From the NCBI GenBank assembly GCA_963798745.1, contig CAWCUF010000003.1:434001-498000 (forward strand): a stretch of 64,000 nt of DNA, in the 5' to 3' direction. The translations under genes and the position numbers were made by a program. The DNA is from Prado023 sp963798745 (GTDB taxonomy: Bacteria > Actinomycetota > Actinomycetes > S36-B12 > CAIYMF01). Shown here in pieces: positions 34,301-43,305 of the stretch (positions are counted from its first letter, which is position 1; every line of letters starts with the position of its first letter). The notes below the pieces were generated by a model. That model made no database searches. It saw only the letters and a program-made list of their open reading frames with translations, and was not told the DNA's origin.

Positions 34301-35212
34301 GTGCGCACCCGAACCGCCCTCATCGCCGCCGCCTGCTCGCTGAGCATCGTCCTGCCGGCCACAGCATCCGCCCAGAGCAGCAGCTTCCCGGAGACAATCC
34401 CGCTGCCGGTCGGGTTCCAGCCCGAGGGCATCGCTTCGGGCAAGGGATCGACCTACTACGCCGGCAGCCTGGCCACCGGCACCGTCCTCAAGGGGGATCT
34501 ACGCACGGGCGCCATCCAGGAACTGGTCCCGGCCGCGAACGGCCCCGCCGTCGGCATCGCCGTGGATGCCAAGAACCGGGTCTGGGTGGCCGGCGGGCCG
34601 TCCGGCGAGATTCGGACCTACGACGGTTCCACCGGCGACCTGCTCGGGCTATACGCCGGCGGCGCCGGCTTCCTCAACGACCTCGTCGTCACCAAGAACG
34701 CCGTGTACGCCACAAACTCCTTCTCCCCAGTCCTAGCCGTCGTGCCACTCGGCCCGGGCGGATCGCTGCCACCGAGCGGAGCCGCCGCGCAGTTGCCGCT
34801 CGTGGACTTTCCAACGCTCCCCGGCTTCAACGCCAACGGGATCGAGGCGGGACAAGACGGCCGGCTCATCGTCGCCCACTCCGCGGTCCAAGCGCTGTTC
34901 GCCGTCGACCCGGCGACCGGCGCGGCAGCGCAGATCGACCTGGGGCGAGCGCTGCCAAACGTGGACGGCATCACCCGGCAGGGCAACAAGCTGTACGCGG
35001 TGCAGAACCGGCTGAACCAGATCGCCGTCATCAAACTCCACCCGGACCTGGCATCGGGCACGATCCAGAACACGATCACGAACCCCGACTTCGACGTGCC
35101 AACCACGGTGGCGCTGTTCGGAGATGCCACCTACGTCGTGAACGCCCGCTTCGGAACCGCCTCGCCGGAGGCCGCCGACTTCGCGGTGGTGCGCACCGAG
35201 CGCCACGGCTGA
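34301..35212 (+). CDS. Secreted NHL/SMP-30-like beta-propeller protein (303 aa)
   Basis: GTG 34301 was chosen for the strong RBS aggaggt. A signal peptide (TALIAAACSLSIVLPATASA-QS) leads to a propeller with blade-like units: YYAGSLATGTVLKGDL, VWVAGGPSGEIRTYDG, VYATNSFSPVLAVV, LYAVQNRLNQIAVI. This pattern is typical of the SMP-30/gluconolactonase-like secreted proteins of actinobacteria, whose substrates are mostly unknown. It is a single gene. Confidence 0.78.
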   Translation: MRTRTALIAAACSLSIVLPATASAQSSSFPETIPLPVGFQPEGIASGKGSTYYAGSLATGTVLKGDLRTGAIQELVPAANGPAVGIAVDAKNRVWVAGGPSGEIRTYDGSTGDLLGLYAGGAGFLNDLVVTKNAVYATNSFSPVLAVVPLGPGGSLPPSGAAAQLPLVDFPTLPGFNANGIEAGQDGRLIVAHSAVQALFAVDPATGAAAQIDLGRALPNVDGITRQGNKLYAVQNRLNQIAVIKLHPDLASGTIQNTITNPDFDVPTTVALFGDATYVVNARFGTASPEAADFAVVRTERHG

Positions 35213-35664
35213 GGTTCCATCGCGCGCAGGGCGGCCGTTGCCGGCGTCGACCCAGCAGGTCCCGTCATCGCCCATGTCACCAGCATCGGCTCGGTGGGTC
35301 GGCATCGTCAGAGTTCGAGGACAGTCGCTTCGATGGCTGGCACCACGACGTGGGCCGGACTTCGATGAACCGGCCTGGTACGTCTTTCCGCGAAGGACCG
35401 TCAATTCGGAAACTGGCGCGGCGACGGACTGTCCATACGGGGACCGCTCCCCCGTTCGAGAAGCATCGTCTGGAGTGGCGAGGTCCGTCTGTAGCCGAGA
35501 CAGCCGGAGAGGCTCGCTCGCATGCGTCGGTCGAGGCCCTCGATTCCGCCGAATCCGCGCTGCGCGAGGCGCGTGGCTACATTTCGGGCTACATGTGGCC
35601 CTCCAGCCAGCCAATAGGCCGGCTCCGACCCCGCGGAACCGATCTCTGACCTGCGGTGATACCT
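35213..35664. other. Gap between propeller gene and integrated element
   Basis: About 450 bp just outside the left attachment repeat; no gene supported. Confidence 0.45.
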
Positions 35665-35707
35665 GTCGGGCTGGCGGGATTTGAACCCACGACCCCTTGA
35701 CCCCCAG
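35665..35707. repeat. attL-type repeat (displaced 3' end of tRNA-Pro)
   Basis: A 43-bp segment identical to 44557-44599, covering the tRNA 3' half up to the anticodon. Similarity continues outwards for another 20 bp (tctgacctgcggt shared). The sequence stops matching exactly at the anticodon loop, so no functional tRNA is encoded here. Confidence 0.9.
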
Positions 35708-35815
35708 AACACCGGACCCCCTGCCAGCCCGTCCGCCGCCGTGCGCGCCCGTGTTGCTGAGAGGTCCGAGCGGCCCTCCGGCGTGCTGGCTCGTGGTGTC
35801 GAGTTGTGAGCCATC

Positions 35816-35836
35816 CGTGAGAGGTGCCGTGAGGGG
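35816..35836 (+). repeat. Putative integrase arm-type site, left end
   Basis: cgtgagaggtgccgtgaggg. A near copy (cgtgagagatgcgtgaggg) is at 44467-44486 inside the right end and another at 40354-40373. The placement inside both att sites fits arm-type integrase binding sites; this is inference. Confidence 0.4.
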
Positions 35837-35985
35837 TCCCGACAACCCTTGCCGAGGTAGTTGCGGCCAAGGTCCTGTGCGTGAGCGTGGTCGTGGCCGC
35901 GAGACTGGGCGCGCCGTCTGCCTCCTGCGCGGGGGCGGCGCGGAATTCGAGGATCGACGGCGCGAACCGGACCACTGGCCTGGTT

Positions 35986-38900
35986 TCAGCCAACCCGCCA
36001 AACCCACCCCGGTAGGGCTTTCAGGCGTTCCCGGCGCTCCACGGACAACTGCTCACGCCTATTGCGCTGCCTGCGCACCCATCTGCCGAGCAGGACATCA
36101 CCCTCCCGGTGGCCATACGGCACGCGCGCGTGCCCCTCACGAGCCACGTAGTCGGTGAGGGCAGCGAAACCCTGCTCCCACCGCTCGACCAAGGAGTCCC
36201 ACGCCCAACCGGGCACCGCTTCCAGGCGTTCCATACGCTCCGCCGACAACTGCTCACGCCCATAGCGCTGCCTGCTCACCCATGAGCCAAGGGGCATTCC
36301 CCCCTCCCTGTGGGTCCTCGGCACGCGGGCGTGGTCCTCACGGGCCACGAAAGCGGTCAGGGCAGCGAACCCGTCCTCCCACTGCTCGGCCAAGGAGTCC
36401 CACGTCCACCCCGGAACTGCGTCGAGGCGTTCCTTGCGCTCCACGGACAACTGTTCGCGCATTTTGCGCTGCTTGCCCACCCAGTTCCCGAGGCGGACGT
36501 CACCCTCCCGGTGGGTCATCGGCACGCGGGCGTGCCCCTCGCGAGCCACGAAAGCAGTGAGTGCGGTGAACGCTGCTTCCCACTGCTCGGCTAGGAGGTC
36601 CCACGTCCAGCCCGGCAGGGCTTCGAGGCGTTCCCTGCGCTGCGCCGACAGCTGTTCATGCGCTTTGCGCTGGTTGCCTACCCAGGTCCCGAGGCTGACA
36701 TCACCCTCCCGATGGCCAGACGGCACGCGCGCGTGCCCCTCACGAGCCACGTAGGCGGTCAGTGCGGTGAACCCCGCCTCCCACTTGGCATCCAAGGCGA
36801 CCCACGTCCAGCCCGGTACCGCGTCAAGGCGTTCCCTGCGCTCCGCCGACATCCGTTCGCGCTGGTTGCGCTGAGTGCTCACCCATTGCCCGAGTTGGAC
36901 ATCACCCTCCCGGTGGCCGTACGGCACCCGGGCGTGCCCCTCACGGGCCACGTAGTCGGTGAGGGCGGCGAAACCCTGCTCCCACTGCTCGGCCAAGGAG
37001 TCCCACGCCCAGCCCGGCACCGCTTCCAGGCGTTCCATACGCTCCGCCGACAGTTGTTCACGCCCTCGGCGCTGCTTGCTCACCCATTGCCCGAGTGGGA
37101 CATCGCCCTCCCGGTGTGTCGTCGGCACGCGGGCGTGCCCCTCACGAGACACGTAGTTTGTGAGGGCGGCGAACCCTGCCTCCCACTTGGCCTCGAAGGC
37201 GGCCCACGTCCACCCTGGCACCGCTTCGAGGCGTTCCCGGCGCTCCGCCGACAGTCGTTCACGCTCACTGCGCTGCCTGCCCACCCAACGGCCCAGTGGG
37301 ACACCGCTCTCCACGTGGCCGTAGGGCACCCGGGCAGGGCCCTCGCGGGCCGCGAAGGCGGTCAGGGCTGTGAACGCTGCATCCCACTTGGCCTCGAGGG
37401 AGTCCCACGTCCACCCCGGCACCGCTTCCAGGCGTTCCCGGCGCTCCGCCGACAACTGCTCACGCCCACTGCGCTGCGCGCTTACCCATTGCCCGAGGCG
37501 AACACCAGCCTCTAGGTGCTCCGAGGGCACGCTTGCGTGGCCCTCGCGAGCCGCGAAATCCGTGAGGGCCGTGAACCCCGCCTCCCACTTGGCATCAAAG
37601 GCGGCCCACGTCCAGCCCGGTACCGCTTCCAGGCGTTCCCGGCGCTCCACCGACAACAGTTCACGCCTATTGCGCTGTCTGCCCACCCATTGCCCGAGCG
37701 GGAAATCGCCCTCCCGGTGGTTCCCCGGCACACGGGCGTGGCCCTCACGAGCCGCGAAATCCGTGAGGGCGGCGAACCCCGCCTCCCACCACTCGGCCAC
37801 GAGGCCCCAGGTCCACCCGGGCACCGCTTCGAGGCGTTCCCGGCGCTCCACCGACAACTGCTCACGCCTATTGCGCTGCCTGCTCACCCATTGCCCGAGC
37901 GGGAAATCGCCCTCCCGGTGGTTCCCCGGCACACGGGCGTGGCCCTCACGAGCCGCGAAATCCGTGAGGGCGGCGAACCCCGCCTCCCACTTGGCATCGA
38001 GGGAGTCCCAGGCCCACCCCGGTACCGCTTCCAGGCGCTCCTGGCGCTCCACCGACAACTGCTCACGCCCAACACGCTGGGCACTAACCCATTGCCCGAG
38101 GCGAACATCACCCTCCCTGTGCTTCCTGGGCACTTGGAGGTGACCTTCTCGGGCGGAGAAGTCGCGAAGGGCCGCGAACCCCGCCTCCCACTTGGTCTCC
38201 AGAACGTCCCAGGTCCAGCCAGGCAGAGTCTCCAGGCGCTCCCTGCGCTCCTCAGGCAGTCGTTCATGCTGCCTGCGCTGATTCGCCACCCATTGCCCAA
38301 GTTGGGCGTCACCCTCCCGGTGCATCGTCGGCACACGGGCGTTCCCCTCGCGTGCCAAGTACACCTCTAGTTGCGCGAACCAGTACTCCCAGGAGGCGGT
38401 GGTCCGCTCAACCAGGCGGATCCTGATGGCTTGGGCGAACGCGGGGGTCACACTGGCGGGAAGGTCGAGGATGACCTTCCCGGGAAGATCCCCCGGGTTG
38501 CCTGAGTCACCGCCTAGTTGCCTTCGCATCGAGTCCAGCCATTCGGCGAGTTCCTCGTCGTGGGCGCGCAGGGCGTTGAGGACTTCCCACACGGTCTGGA
38601 AGGCCGAGTCGTTCAGGGCTGTGTCGGGGTCGTCGGTGTCGGAGATGAATACGGGCAGGATGATCGTGCCGACCTTCTTGTCCGGCGCGCTGCGGATCGC
38701 ACGACCCACCGCCTGCACCACGTCAACCTCGGAGCGGCGCGGGTCGATGAACGCGACGCCATCCAGGGAGGGCACGTCGATGCCCTCGGTAAGGCATCGG
38801 GCGTTCGCCAGCAGGGTCCGATCCGTCTGCATGTCGGTGAGCCGCTGGAGCAGGGCGCGACGCGTGCCTGCGGACATGTCTCCTGAGACGTGCCGGGCGT

Positions 38901-40344
38901 CCAGCGACCCCTCGGGGCGCTGTTCGGCGGGCATCCACTCGATGACCGCAGGTAGCGCCTGTGCGAAGCTGCTGGCCCGCTTCACGCGTCTGTGGAAGGT
39001 GATCATCCGGCGCAGGTCGAAGTCGTGCATCGCCTTGGCGAGGCCGATGTGCCCGGCGAGGGTTCGCGCGTCGGTCACCTTCGAGCCATCCGGGGTCACC
39101 AGTTGTCCGCGTTCGACCCAATCCCGGTACATGGCGTCGTCAACGCCGATGATCGCCACCTGGTAGTCGGTGAGCAACTTGTCGCGGATCGCCTTGCCGA
39201 ACGTCAGCTTGTGGGCCAGTGGCCCGAACGTGTATTCGTCGTCCATGGACGCAACCTCAAGATCGGCCCCCTGCGCCTCCTTGATGATGCGGCCCGTGAA
39301 GTAGCGGGGGGTCGCGGTCATGAACACCCGGCGCTGCGCTCGAATCGCGTTCGCGTCCAGGATCGTGGCGAAGTCCCCGGTGACCGGCCCGGTGCATCGG
39401 TGTGCCTCGTCCGCGATGGCCAGGTCGAAGGCCGGGACGCCCTCATGCGTCATGGCCTCAGCGATCCGCTGTGAGGACTGGTAGGTGGCGAACACCACTC
39501 GGTGAACCCGGCCGCCGTCGCGGCGGAGGAACGCTGCGATGTCGTCCGGGTCTGTCGTGACGGGTAGGCCAAGGTCGCTGGTCGTGGACACCGGGGCGTC
39601 TCTGTCGTCGGCGGTCACCGTCTGGTCCGAGCAGACCGCTAGGAACTCGATTGGCTCGCGGCTGTTCGCCAGCCACTCCTTGAGCGACTGTGACAGCAGC
39701 GACAGCGACGGAACCAGCACCAAGGCCCGCCTGGAAGCCATCTGCTCTGCGGCGAACAGGGCGGTCAGGGTCTTGCCGGTGCCGCAGGCCATCACCAGGC
39801 GCGCACGCGGGGAAGTGCCGAGGCAGCCCACCACGTCCCGCACCGCCGCCGCCTGGTGCGGGCGCGGCATCTTCGGCTCGGCGCGTCGGGGACGATCATC
39901 AGCGAGCGACGTGGGCCACTCCACCTGGGAGTCCAGAAGGTCGGTGAGAAGCAGATGCCCGACGGGCTTCTCCTGCCCGATCAGGGTGCGCCGGGCGGTC
40001 CCGCTCAGTTGGTCCGTGGAGGCGATCAGCAGCCTGTAGGTGAACTGGGGTCTGGACGACTCTGAGAGGAAGGTGTCCAGGTCCGCCTTCGTAACCGTCG
40101 TGGTCGGGGCGTATGCCTTCGCCTGGATCGCCCACAGATGCCCGTCTCGCGTGCGGGCCACCAGGTCGATCCCGGCATCGGGACCCCATCGGTCAGGCCA
40201 GTCACGCCACAGCCACACCCGGTCCAATTGTGAGGCGTACAGGGGGTCGTTCTCCAGGAACCACTTGGCGACCCGCTCGAACTCGGACCCTCGTGCGAGC
40301 GGATCCCCGTCCAGTGAGGCCAGCAGCCCCGGAAGATCCCCCAT
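35986..40344 (-). CDS. SF2 DEAD/DEAH helicase with N-terminal Mrr-like nuclease domain and 12 helicase-associated repeats
   Basis: A 1452-residue protein with start at ATG 40344. Residues 1-150: restriction-endonuclease-like fold with D60 and Q74-A-K76 (GIDLVARTRDGHLWAIQAK), the PD-(D/Q)xK pattern of Mrr-type domains. Residues 160-610: superfamily 2 helicase with Walker A ACGTGKT (186-192), DEAH (312-315), TATPR, and QAVGRAIR (motif VI). Residues 651-1452: 12 copies of a 67-residue helicase-associated (HA) repeat, each with REGHARVP, LGQWV and ERLEAVPGWTW. The nuclease-helicase layout resembles stand-alone restriction-like helicases on mobile elements. HA repeats likely bind nucleic acid; 12 is a long array. 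The target is unknown. Confidence 0.85.
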   Translation of the reverse strand: MGDLPGLLASLDGDPLARGSEFERVAKWFLENDPLYASQLDRVWLWRDWPDRWGPDAGIDLVARTRDGHLWAIQAKAYAPTTTVTKADLDTFLSESSRPQFTYRLLIASTDQLSGTARRTLIGQEKPVGHLLLTDLLDSQVEWPTSLADDRPRRAEPKMPRPHQAAAVRDVVGCLGTSPRARLVMACGTGKTLTALFAAEQMASRRALVLVPSLSLLSQSLKEWLANSREPIEFLAVCSDQTVTADDRDAPVSTTSDLGLPVTTDPDDIAAFLRRDGGRVHRVVFATYQSSQRIAEAMTHEGVPAFDLAIADEAHRCTGPVTGDFATILDANAIRAQRRVFMTATPRYFTGRIIKEAQGADLEVASMDDEYTFGPLAHKLTFGKAIRDKLLTDYQVAIIGVDDAMYRDWVERGQLVTPDGSKVTDARTLAGHIGLAKAMHDFDLRRMITFHRRVKRASSFAQALPAVIEWMPAEQRPEGSLDARHVSGDMSAGTRRALLQRLTDMQTDRTLLANARCLTEGIDVPSLDGVAFIDPRRSEVDVVQAVGRAIRSAPDKKVGTIILPVFISDTDDPDTALNDSAFQTVWEVLNALRAHDEELAEWLDSMRRQLGGDSGNPGDLPGKVILDLPASVTPAFAQAIRIRLVERTTASWEYWFAQLEVYLAREGNARVPTMHREGDAQLGQWVANQRRQHERLPEERRERLETLPGWTWDVLETKWEAGFAALRDFSAREGHLQVPRKHREGDVRLGQWVSAQRVGREQLSVERQERLEAVPGWAWDSLDAKWEAGFAALTDFAAREGHARVPGNHREGDFPLGQWVSRQRNRREQLSVERRERLEAVPGWTWGLVAEWWEAGFAALTDFAAREGHARVPGNHREGDFPLGQWVGRQRNRRELLSVERRERLEAVPGWTWAAFDAKWEAGFTALTDFAAREGHASVPSEHLEAGVRLGQWVSAQRSGREQLSAERRERLEAVPGWTWDSLEAKWDAAFTALTAFAAREGPARVPYGHVESGVPLGRWVGRQRSERERLSAERRERLEAVPGWTWAAFEAKWEAGFAALTNYVSREGHARVPTTHREGDVPLGQWVSKQRRGREQLSAERMERLEAVPGWAWDSLAEQWEQGFAALTDYVAREGHARVPYGHREGDVQLGQWVSTQRNQRERMSAERRERLDAVPGWTWVALDAKWEAGFTALTAYVAREGHARVPSGHREGDVSLGTWVGNQRKAHEQLSAQRRERLEALPGWTWDLLAEQWEAAFTALTAFVAREGHARVPMTHREGDVRLGNWVGKQRKMREQLSVERKERLDAVPGWTWDSLAEQWEDGFAALTAFVAREDHARVPRTHREGGMPLGSWVSRQRYGREQLSAERMERLEAVPGWAWDSLVERWEQGFAALTDYVAREGHARVPYGHREGDVLLGRWVRRQRNRREQLSVERRERLKALPGWVWRVG
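35989..38394 (-). repeat. 201-bp coding tandem repeat array (12 units)
   Basis: The DNA behind the HA repeats has a period of about 201 bp (67 codons). Neighbouring units differ at scattered positions, but the third and fourth units share long identical stretches, indicating unit duplication within the gene. Confidence 0.85.
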
Positions 40345-40353
40345 GGGTCTGAT

Positions 40354-40373
40354 CGTAGAGGTGCCGTGAGGGG
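40354..40373 (+). repeat. Third copy of the GTGAGRG..CCGTGAGGGG motif
   Basis: cgtagaggtgccgtgagggg lies just upstream of the helicase start (40344). It could be part of its promoter region or an accessory binding site. Confidence 0.35.
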
Positions 40374-40524
40374 GCCACGATCATGGGCGCAGAGCCAGCC
40401 GAGCTTGGCAAGCAACGCGGCGACCGCTGAACACCGACGCCCTACGTGCTGGCTCGCGCCACAGGCGGTCTCCGTGAGCACTGGGACAAGGAGCAGCCAC
40501 CCTCAAACCGCGACCCACCGGGGT

Positions 40525-40857
40525 CTAAGTCGGCCTCGGGCACGACAGGGACTGGATGCGGCAGTGCCGACGGCGCTCGATCAGCGTCTCCAGATCCGCC
40601 GAGCTGGGATCGTGCCCGAAGGAGTCGGAGAACAAGGCCCGGTAGAGCCACTCCGCCGCGCAAGCCCGCTCGGGGGTCACCGGGTGCTGATCCCACGTCC
40701 CAGAGAAGAGTTGCACGACACACTCGGCCAAGATGCGTCGTGCTTCTGGATCGCGAACCGCGTCCAACGTTTCCCCCAACGTCGGCCCGGTCTCCGCACG
40801 GGGCGGGACCAGACTGCTCAGCCGATCGAGGCGTGCCATTCGCCGCTTGGTGACCAA
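40525..40857 (-). CDS. Hypothetical protein of the element (110 aa)
   Basis: TTG 40857 follows AAAAGGAG with suitable spacing, and the first codon overlaps the end of the upstream frameshifted HTH gene. The product is helical and charged (LAECVVQLFSGTWDQHP; SADLETLIERRRH). No known domain was recognised, and there is no membrane segment. It is probably cotranscribed with the HTH gene and may be a small accessory protein of the element. Confidence 0.55.
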   Translation of the reverse strand: MVTKRRMARLDRLSSLVPPRAETGPTLGETLDAVRDPEARRILAECVVQLFSGTWDQHPVTPERACAAEWLYRALFSDSFGHDPSSADLETLIERRRHCRIQSLSCPRPT

Positions 40858-41239
40858 CTCGCTGCTCTCCTTTTCAGGTCCTCAAGTCGCGCATCTAGGT
40901 CTTCGTCCATCAGCCGTGCGGCCAATTCAAGGACTGCGCGGGCCGCGCGCACGCGGGTGGCTACGCTCCCGGTGGCCATACCGTCGCGAAGCGTCGCCAC
41001 TGCCTGCCGCTGGGCGCGATGAGGTCCGTGCGTGCCTCTGCTGCCATCGTCCGAGAACGGCGCCTGTACTCCCCGGCGAAGTCGTCCGCGCCTAGCCAAC
41101 GATGTATGGTCCGCTCGCTTACATGAGCCGCCTGCGCCGCCCGCTTCAGACTTCCGTCTCGCAGAAGTGAACAGATAGCTCGCTCCTGCGGCGGATTCAG
41201 AGGACGGACATTTCCGGACATGTCAAGGACCTTCGACAT
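40818..41239 (-). pseudogene. Helix-turn-helix DNA-binding protein, frameshifted
   Basis: The first part, from ATG 41239, contains a helix-turn-helix (LKRRAAQAA-type: SLKRAAQAAHVSERTIHRWLG) as in small element-encoded regulators. The same protein continues in another frame as AQRQAVATLRDGMATG and a helical tail (LARLMDEDLDARLEDLKRR). The frames switch near 41010, where one base appears missing (or two extra), so the 5' and 3' halves cannot be translated as one. Unknown partner or target. Confidence 0.55.
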
Positions 41240-41381
41240 GAGCGGCGGCCCTTTCGGCGAGCCACGCGGCACGCTTGGCGGCGATCCGGTCGCCCTTCGC
41301 CGACAGGGTGGCACGGGTTGTGGCGATCCGCAGCGCGAGTTCCGCCTCCCGGTCGAGGTGAGCGAGCCACTCCGGGTAAGG
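41223..41381 (-). pseudogene. Remnant of a small coiled protein without a start codon
   Basis: An open frame without ATG, GTG or TTG start reads EWLAHLDREAELALRIATTR and then KRAAWLAERAAAHV, with coiled-coil-like composition. It overlaps the start of the HTH gene. It may be the tail of a gene whose front is lost, or chance; low confidence. Confidence 0.3.
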
Positions 41382-41409
41382 TCAGGGGCTTTGGGGTGGG
41401 GGGTTCTGG

Positions 41410-41580
41410 TCACCCAATCACTCGCCCGGCTCGGCACCACAGCCAGTCGATCCGGATCACGGCGGCAGGGTCGGCGGCCCGTTCGAGCGCGGCGAGAGTG
41501 CCGGGGTCATACTCGGACAGCGGTACCTGCGTCTCAAGCGCGGCGAGTCTGGTCTCACTGGTCGGGGTCCATGTGGTCAT
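41410..41580 (-). CDS. Small hypothetical protein (56 aa)
   Basis: ATG 41580 with RBS-like GAAAGGA. It reads MTTWTPTSETRLAALETQ, then a helical stretch ending in AVIRIDWLWCRAGRVIG. No domain recognised. It sits between the two frameshifted genes of the element. Confidence 0.45.
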   Translation of the reverse strand: MTTWTPTSETRLAALETQVPLSEYDPGTLAALERAADPAAVIRIDWLWCRAGRVIG

Positions 41581-41647
41581 GTGGCGATCCTTTCGGGTTG
41601 GCGTTCGTACAGGCGTCCCACGTACTCAGGGGGGCGCATGGCGGTCT

Positions 41648-42359
41648 TCACCTCGGACCAGCACGGTCTGCAGTGGCTGGCTGGTTCGGTGGGGAGTTCC
41701 TCACATCGGGGTTCCGCTTCGGCTGCGCACGCTGGACGGCTGCCGAGTCCTCGAATGCGTGCCGGGCACTCGCGCAGGACCCGCAGGGGGACTCGTTCAC
41801 GGCGTCCTGGTGGGCGTCGCACTGACGCGGGTACAGGCGATGCAGCGCCTCACCGTTCCGGCTGACCGACTGATCGCTGTATGGGGACTGTTCGTCAAGC
41901 CGTGCCGGGCTGGTGAGCCGGTGAACCACTCCCGTCTCTTCCCTTCTCGTCTCTTCGTGGCGGGGTATCCCGCCAGTTCCCCCGCCAGTTCCCCCGCCAG
42001 GTCCCGCCACCGACGAAGTGGCGGGATGCCTCCCCGGATCGTTGACCGGGAGGGCCACGGAAGTGGCGGGGATGCCCGCCGGATCGAAGGCCAGCCGGTA
42101 GACGGTCGCGCGCTTCCTCGTCCCGTTGCGCGCGATCAAGCCACCGGCCTGCAGCGCCTCAAGTGCGTTCCTGACGTCGCGCCGCGACAGGCCGCGAATC
42201 TCGTCGGCGAGGGTTTGCGCTGACGGCCACGCATCTCCGCAGTGGTCGGCGTGGTGCTGCAAGCCCGACGAGCACCCGCGCCACCGCGTGAGCGCCGATC
42301 TGCCGCGTGCCGTCGTCCGCAGCGTTCGCCCATCGCACAAGGTCATGGACCTCGGCCAT
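41648..42359 (-). pseudogene. Winged-helix/replication-type protein, frameshifted
   Basis: It starts MAEVHDLVRWANAADDGTRQIG at ATG 42359, 4 bp after the AlpA-like gene stop. Near 42260 the reading frame breaks by one extra base: the first part reads AVARVLVGL, and the sequence resumes in another frame as QHHADHCGDAWPSAQTLADE, then SRRDVRNALEALQAGGLI (a winged-helix), KRATVYRL, and a G/P-rich tail. This is the typical pattern of replication-initiation-like helix-turn-helix proteins of actinobacterial elements. It is inactive unless the sequence is wrong. Confidence 0.6.
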
Positions 42360-42363
42360 TGGG

Positions 42364-42618
42364 TCATCCGGCCAGGTGGTCGCCCACGGCGGCAGACGCG
42401 GAGTCGTCGCCTTCGAGCAGCCGGAGCAGTCGGGCGGTCGGCACGACCAGCCGCTTGCCGATCCTGACCGTGGGGAGTTGGCCTGTGCGGGCCGCCGCGT
42501 AGGCAGCGGACCTGCCGATGCCAACCAGCGCGCCGGCTTCCTCGACAGTGAGCGTCGCGCGGCGTCGAGCGTCGTCCATGGTGATTGTTCCGCCGGGGTC
42601 GGTCTTGGTCGTCGTCAT
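42364..42618 (-). CDS. AlpA/Xis-like excisionase, helix-turn-helix (84 aa)
   Basis: A small DNA-binding protein with the MerR/AlpA-type motif LTVEEAGALVGIGRSAAYAAARTGQLPTVRIGKRLVVPTARLLRLLE, the recognisable excisionase-family wing (binds DNA with a helix-turn-helix and a wing). Such proteins work with the integrase to direct excision. Start at ATG 42618; an ATG at residue 14 is an alternative. It is divergently placed relative to the 212-aa gene and integrase, as usual in such elements. Confidence 0.8.
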   Translation of the reverse strand: MTTTKTDPGGTITMDDARRRATLTVEEAGALVGIGRSAAYAAARTGQLPTVRIGKRLVVPTARLLRLLEGDDSASAAVGDHLAG

Positions 42619-42666
42619 GACACATGATGTTCCTACATGTAACCTTTAGGTACAATCCGACCGCGG

Positions 42667-43305
42667 GTGGAACTTCGGAACACCGTTCGTGACGTGCGTT
42701 CCGAACGAGGCCCTCGGGTGGAGGTGGAAGCGGTGGACGATTGGGAGACTTGGGCCGATCGGCTCATCTGGCTTGAGGTGCCCGTGAACGCCAACGGCGG
42801 CGAGGACTTCATGGGGAGCAAGTCGCCGGTGCGCGCAGTCGTGGGCTGGCAAGTCACTTCCCGCCAGGCCGTGCCGGTCGCTGTCACGTTGCGTCGCACC
42901 GATGGAGAAGCCGTCAGTCCTGCGATGTGGCGGCGACTGAAGTCGTCGGAGATCATCGCCGCCAGCCGGGACCTGTTGGAGGCGACAGGCCTTCTCGCCC
43001 AATTTTCGGGCGACCCGGAGCTGCGCGAGGCGGGCAGTCGTCTTCTGGCCACGATGGGCGAGAAGCCAGCGGCGGCGAGGTACAGGCCGGAGCACTACGC
43101 CTGGGTCGCTGCGATCTACACGAAGGCCGTGCGGGCCGCCGACACCCAACCCGTTCAGGCCGTGCGCCGAGAGATGAGAGACGTCTTCCCCGACCTGTCC
43201 GAGACGACGGTCAAGGGATGGATCAGGACCGCCAGGAAGCGGGGACTGATCACCACGAGCGCGCGGAAGTCCCGCGCCGTCAGGCAGGATGGAGGTAGGG
43301 CATGA
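42667..43305 (+). CDS. Hypothetical protein coupled to the integrase (up to 212 aa)
   Basis: GTG 42667 is the longest start; a later GTG near 42730 (before DDWETWADRLIWLE) is also possible. The N-terminal half contains ADRLIWLEVPVNANGGEDFMG; the C-terminal half (SETTVKGWIRTARKRGLITT) looks like a helix-turn-helix. Its stop overlaps the integrase start (ATGA), so the two are coupled. Unknown; possibly a regulator of integration. Confidence 0.6.
   Translation: MELRNTVRDVRSERGPRVEVEAVDDWETWADRLIWLEVPVNANGGEDFMGSKSPVRAVVGWQVTSRQAVPVAVTLRRTDGEAVSPAMWRRLKSSEIIAASRDLLEATGLLAQFSGDPELREAGSRLLATMGEKPAAARYRPEHYAWVAAIYTKAVRAADTQPVQAVRREMRDVFPDLSETTVKGWIRTARKRGLITTSARKSRAVRQDGGRA

Noticed and set aside
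35665..35707. A second tRNA-Pro gene at the left boundary
   Set aside because: Only the 3' half is present; the anticodon loop and 5' half are missing. It is the attachment repeat.
35989..38394. A 201-bp periodic repeat array could be mistaken for a CRISPR or satellite
   Set aside because: The unit is in frame with a long protein, has no spacer/repeat alternation, and encodes HA repeats.
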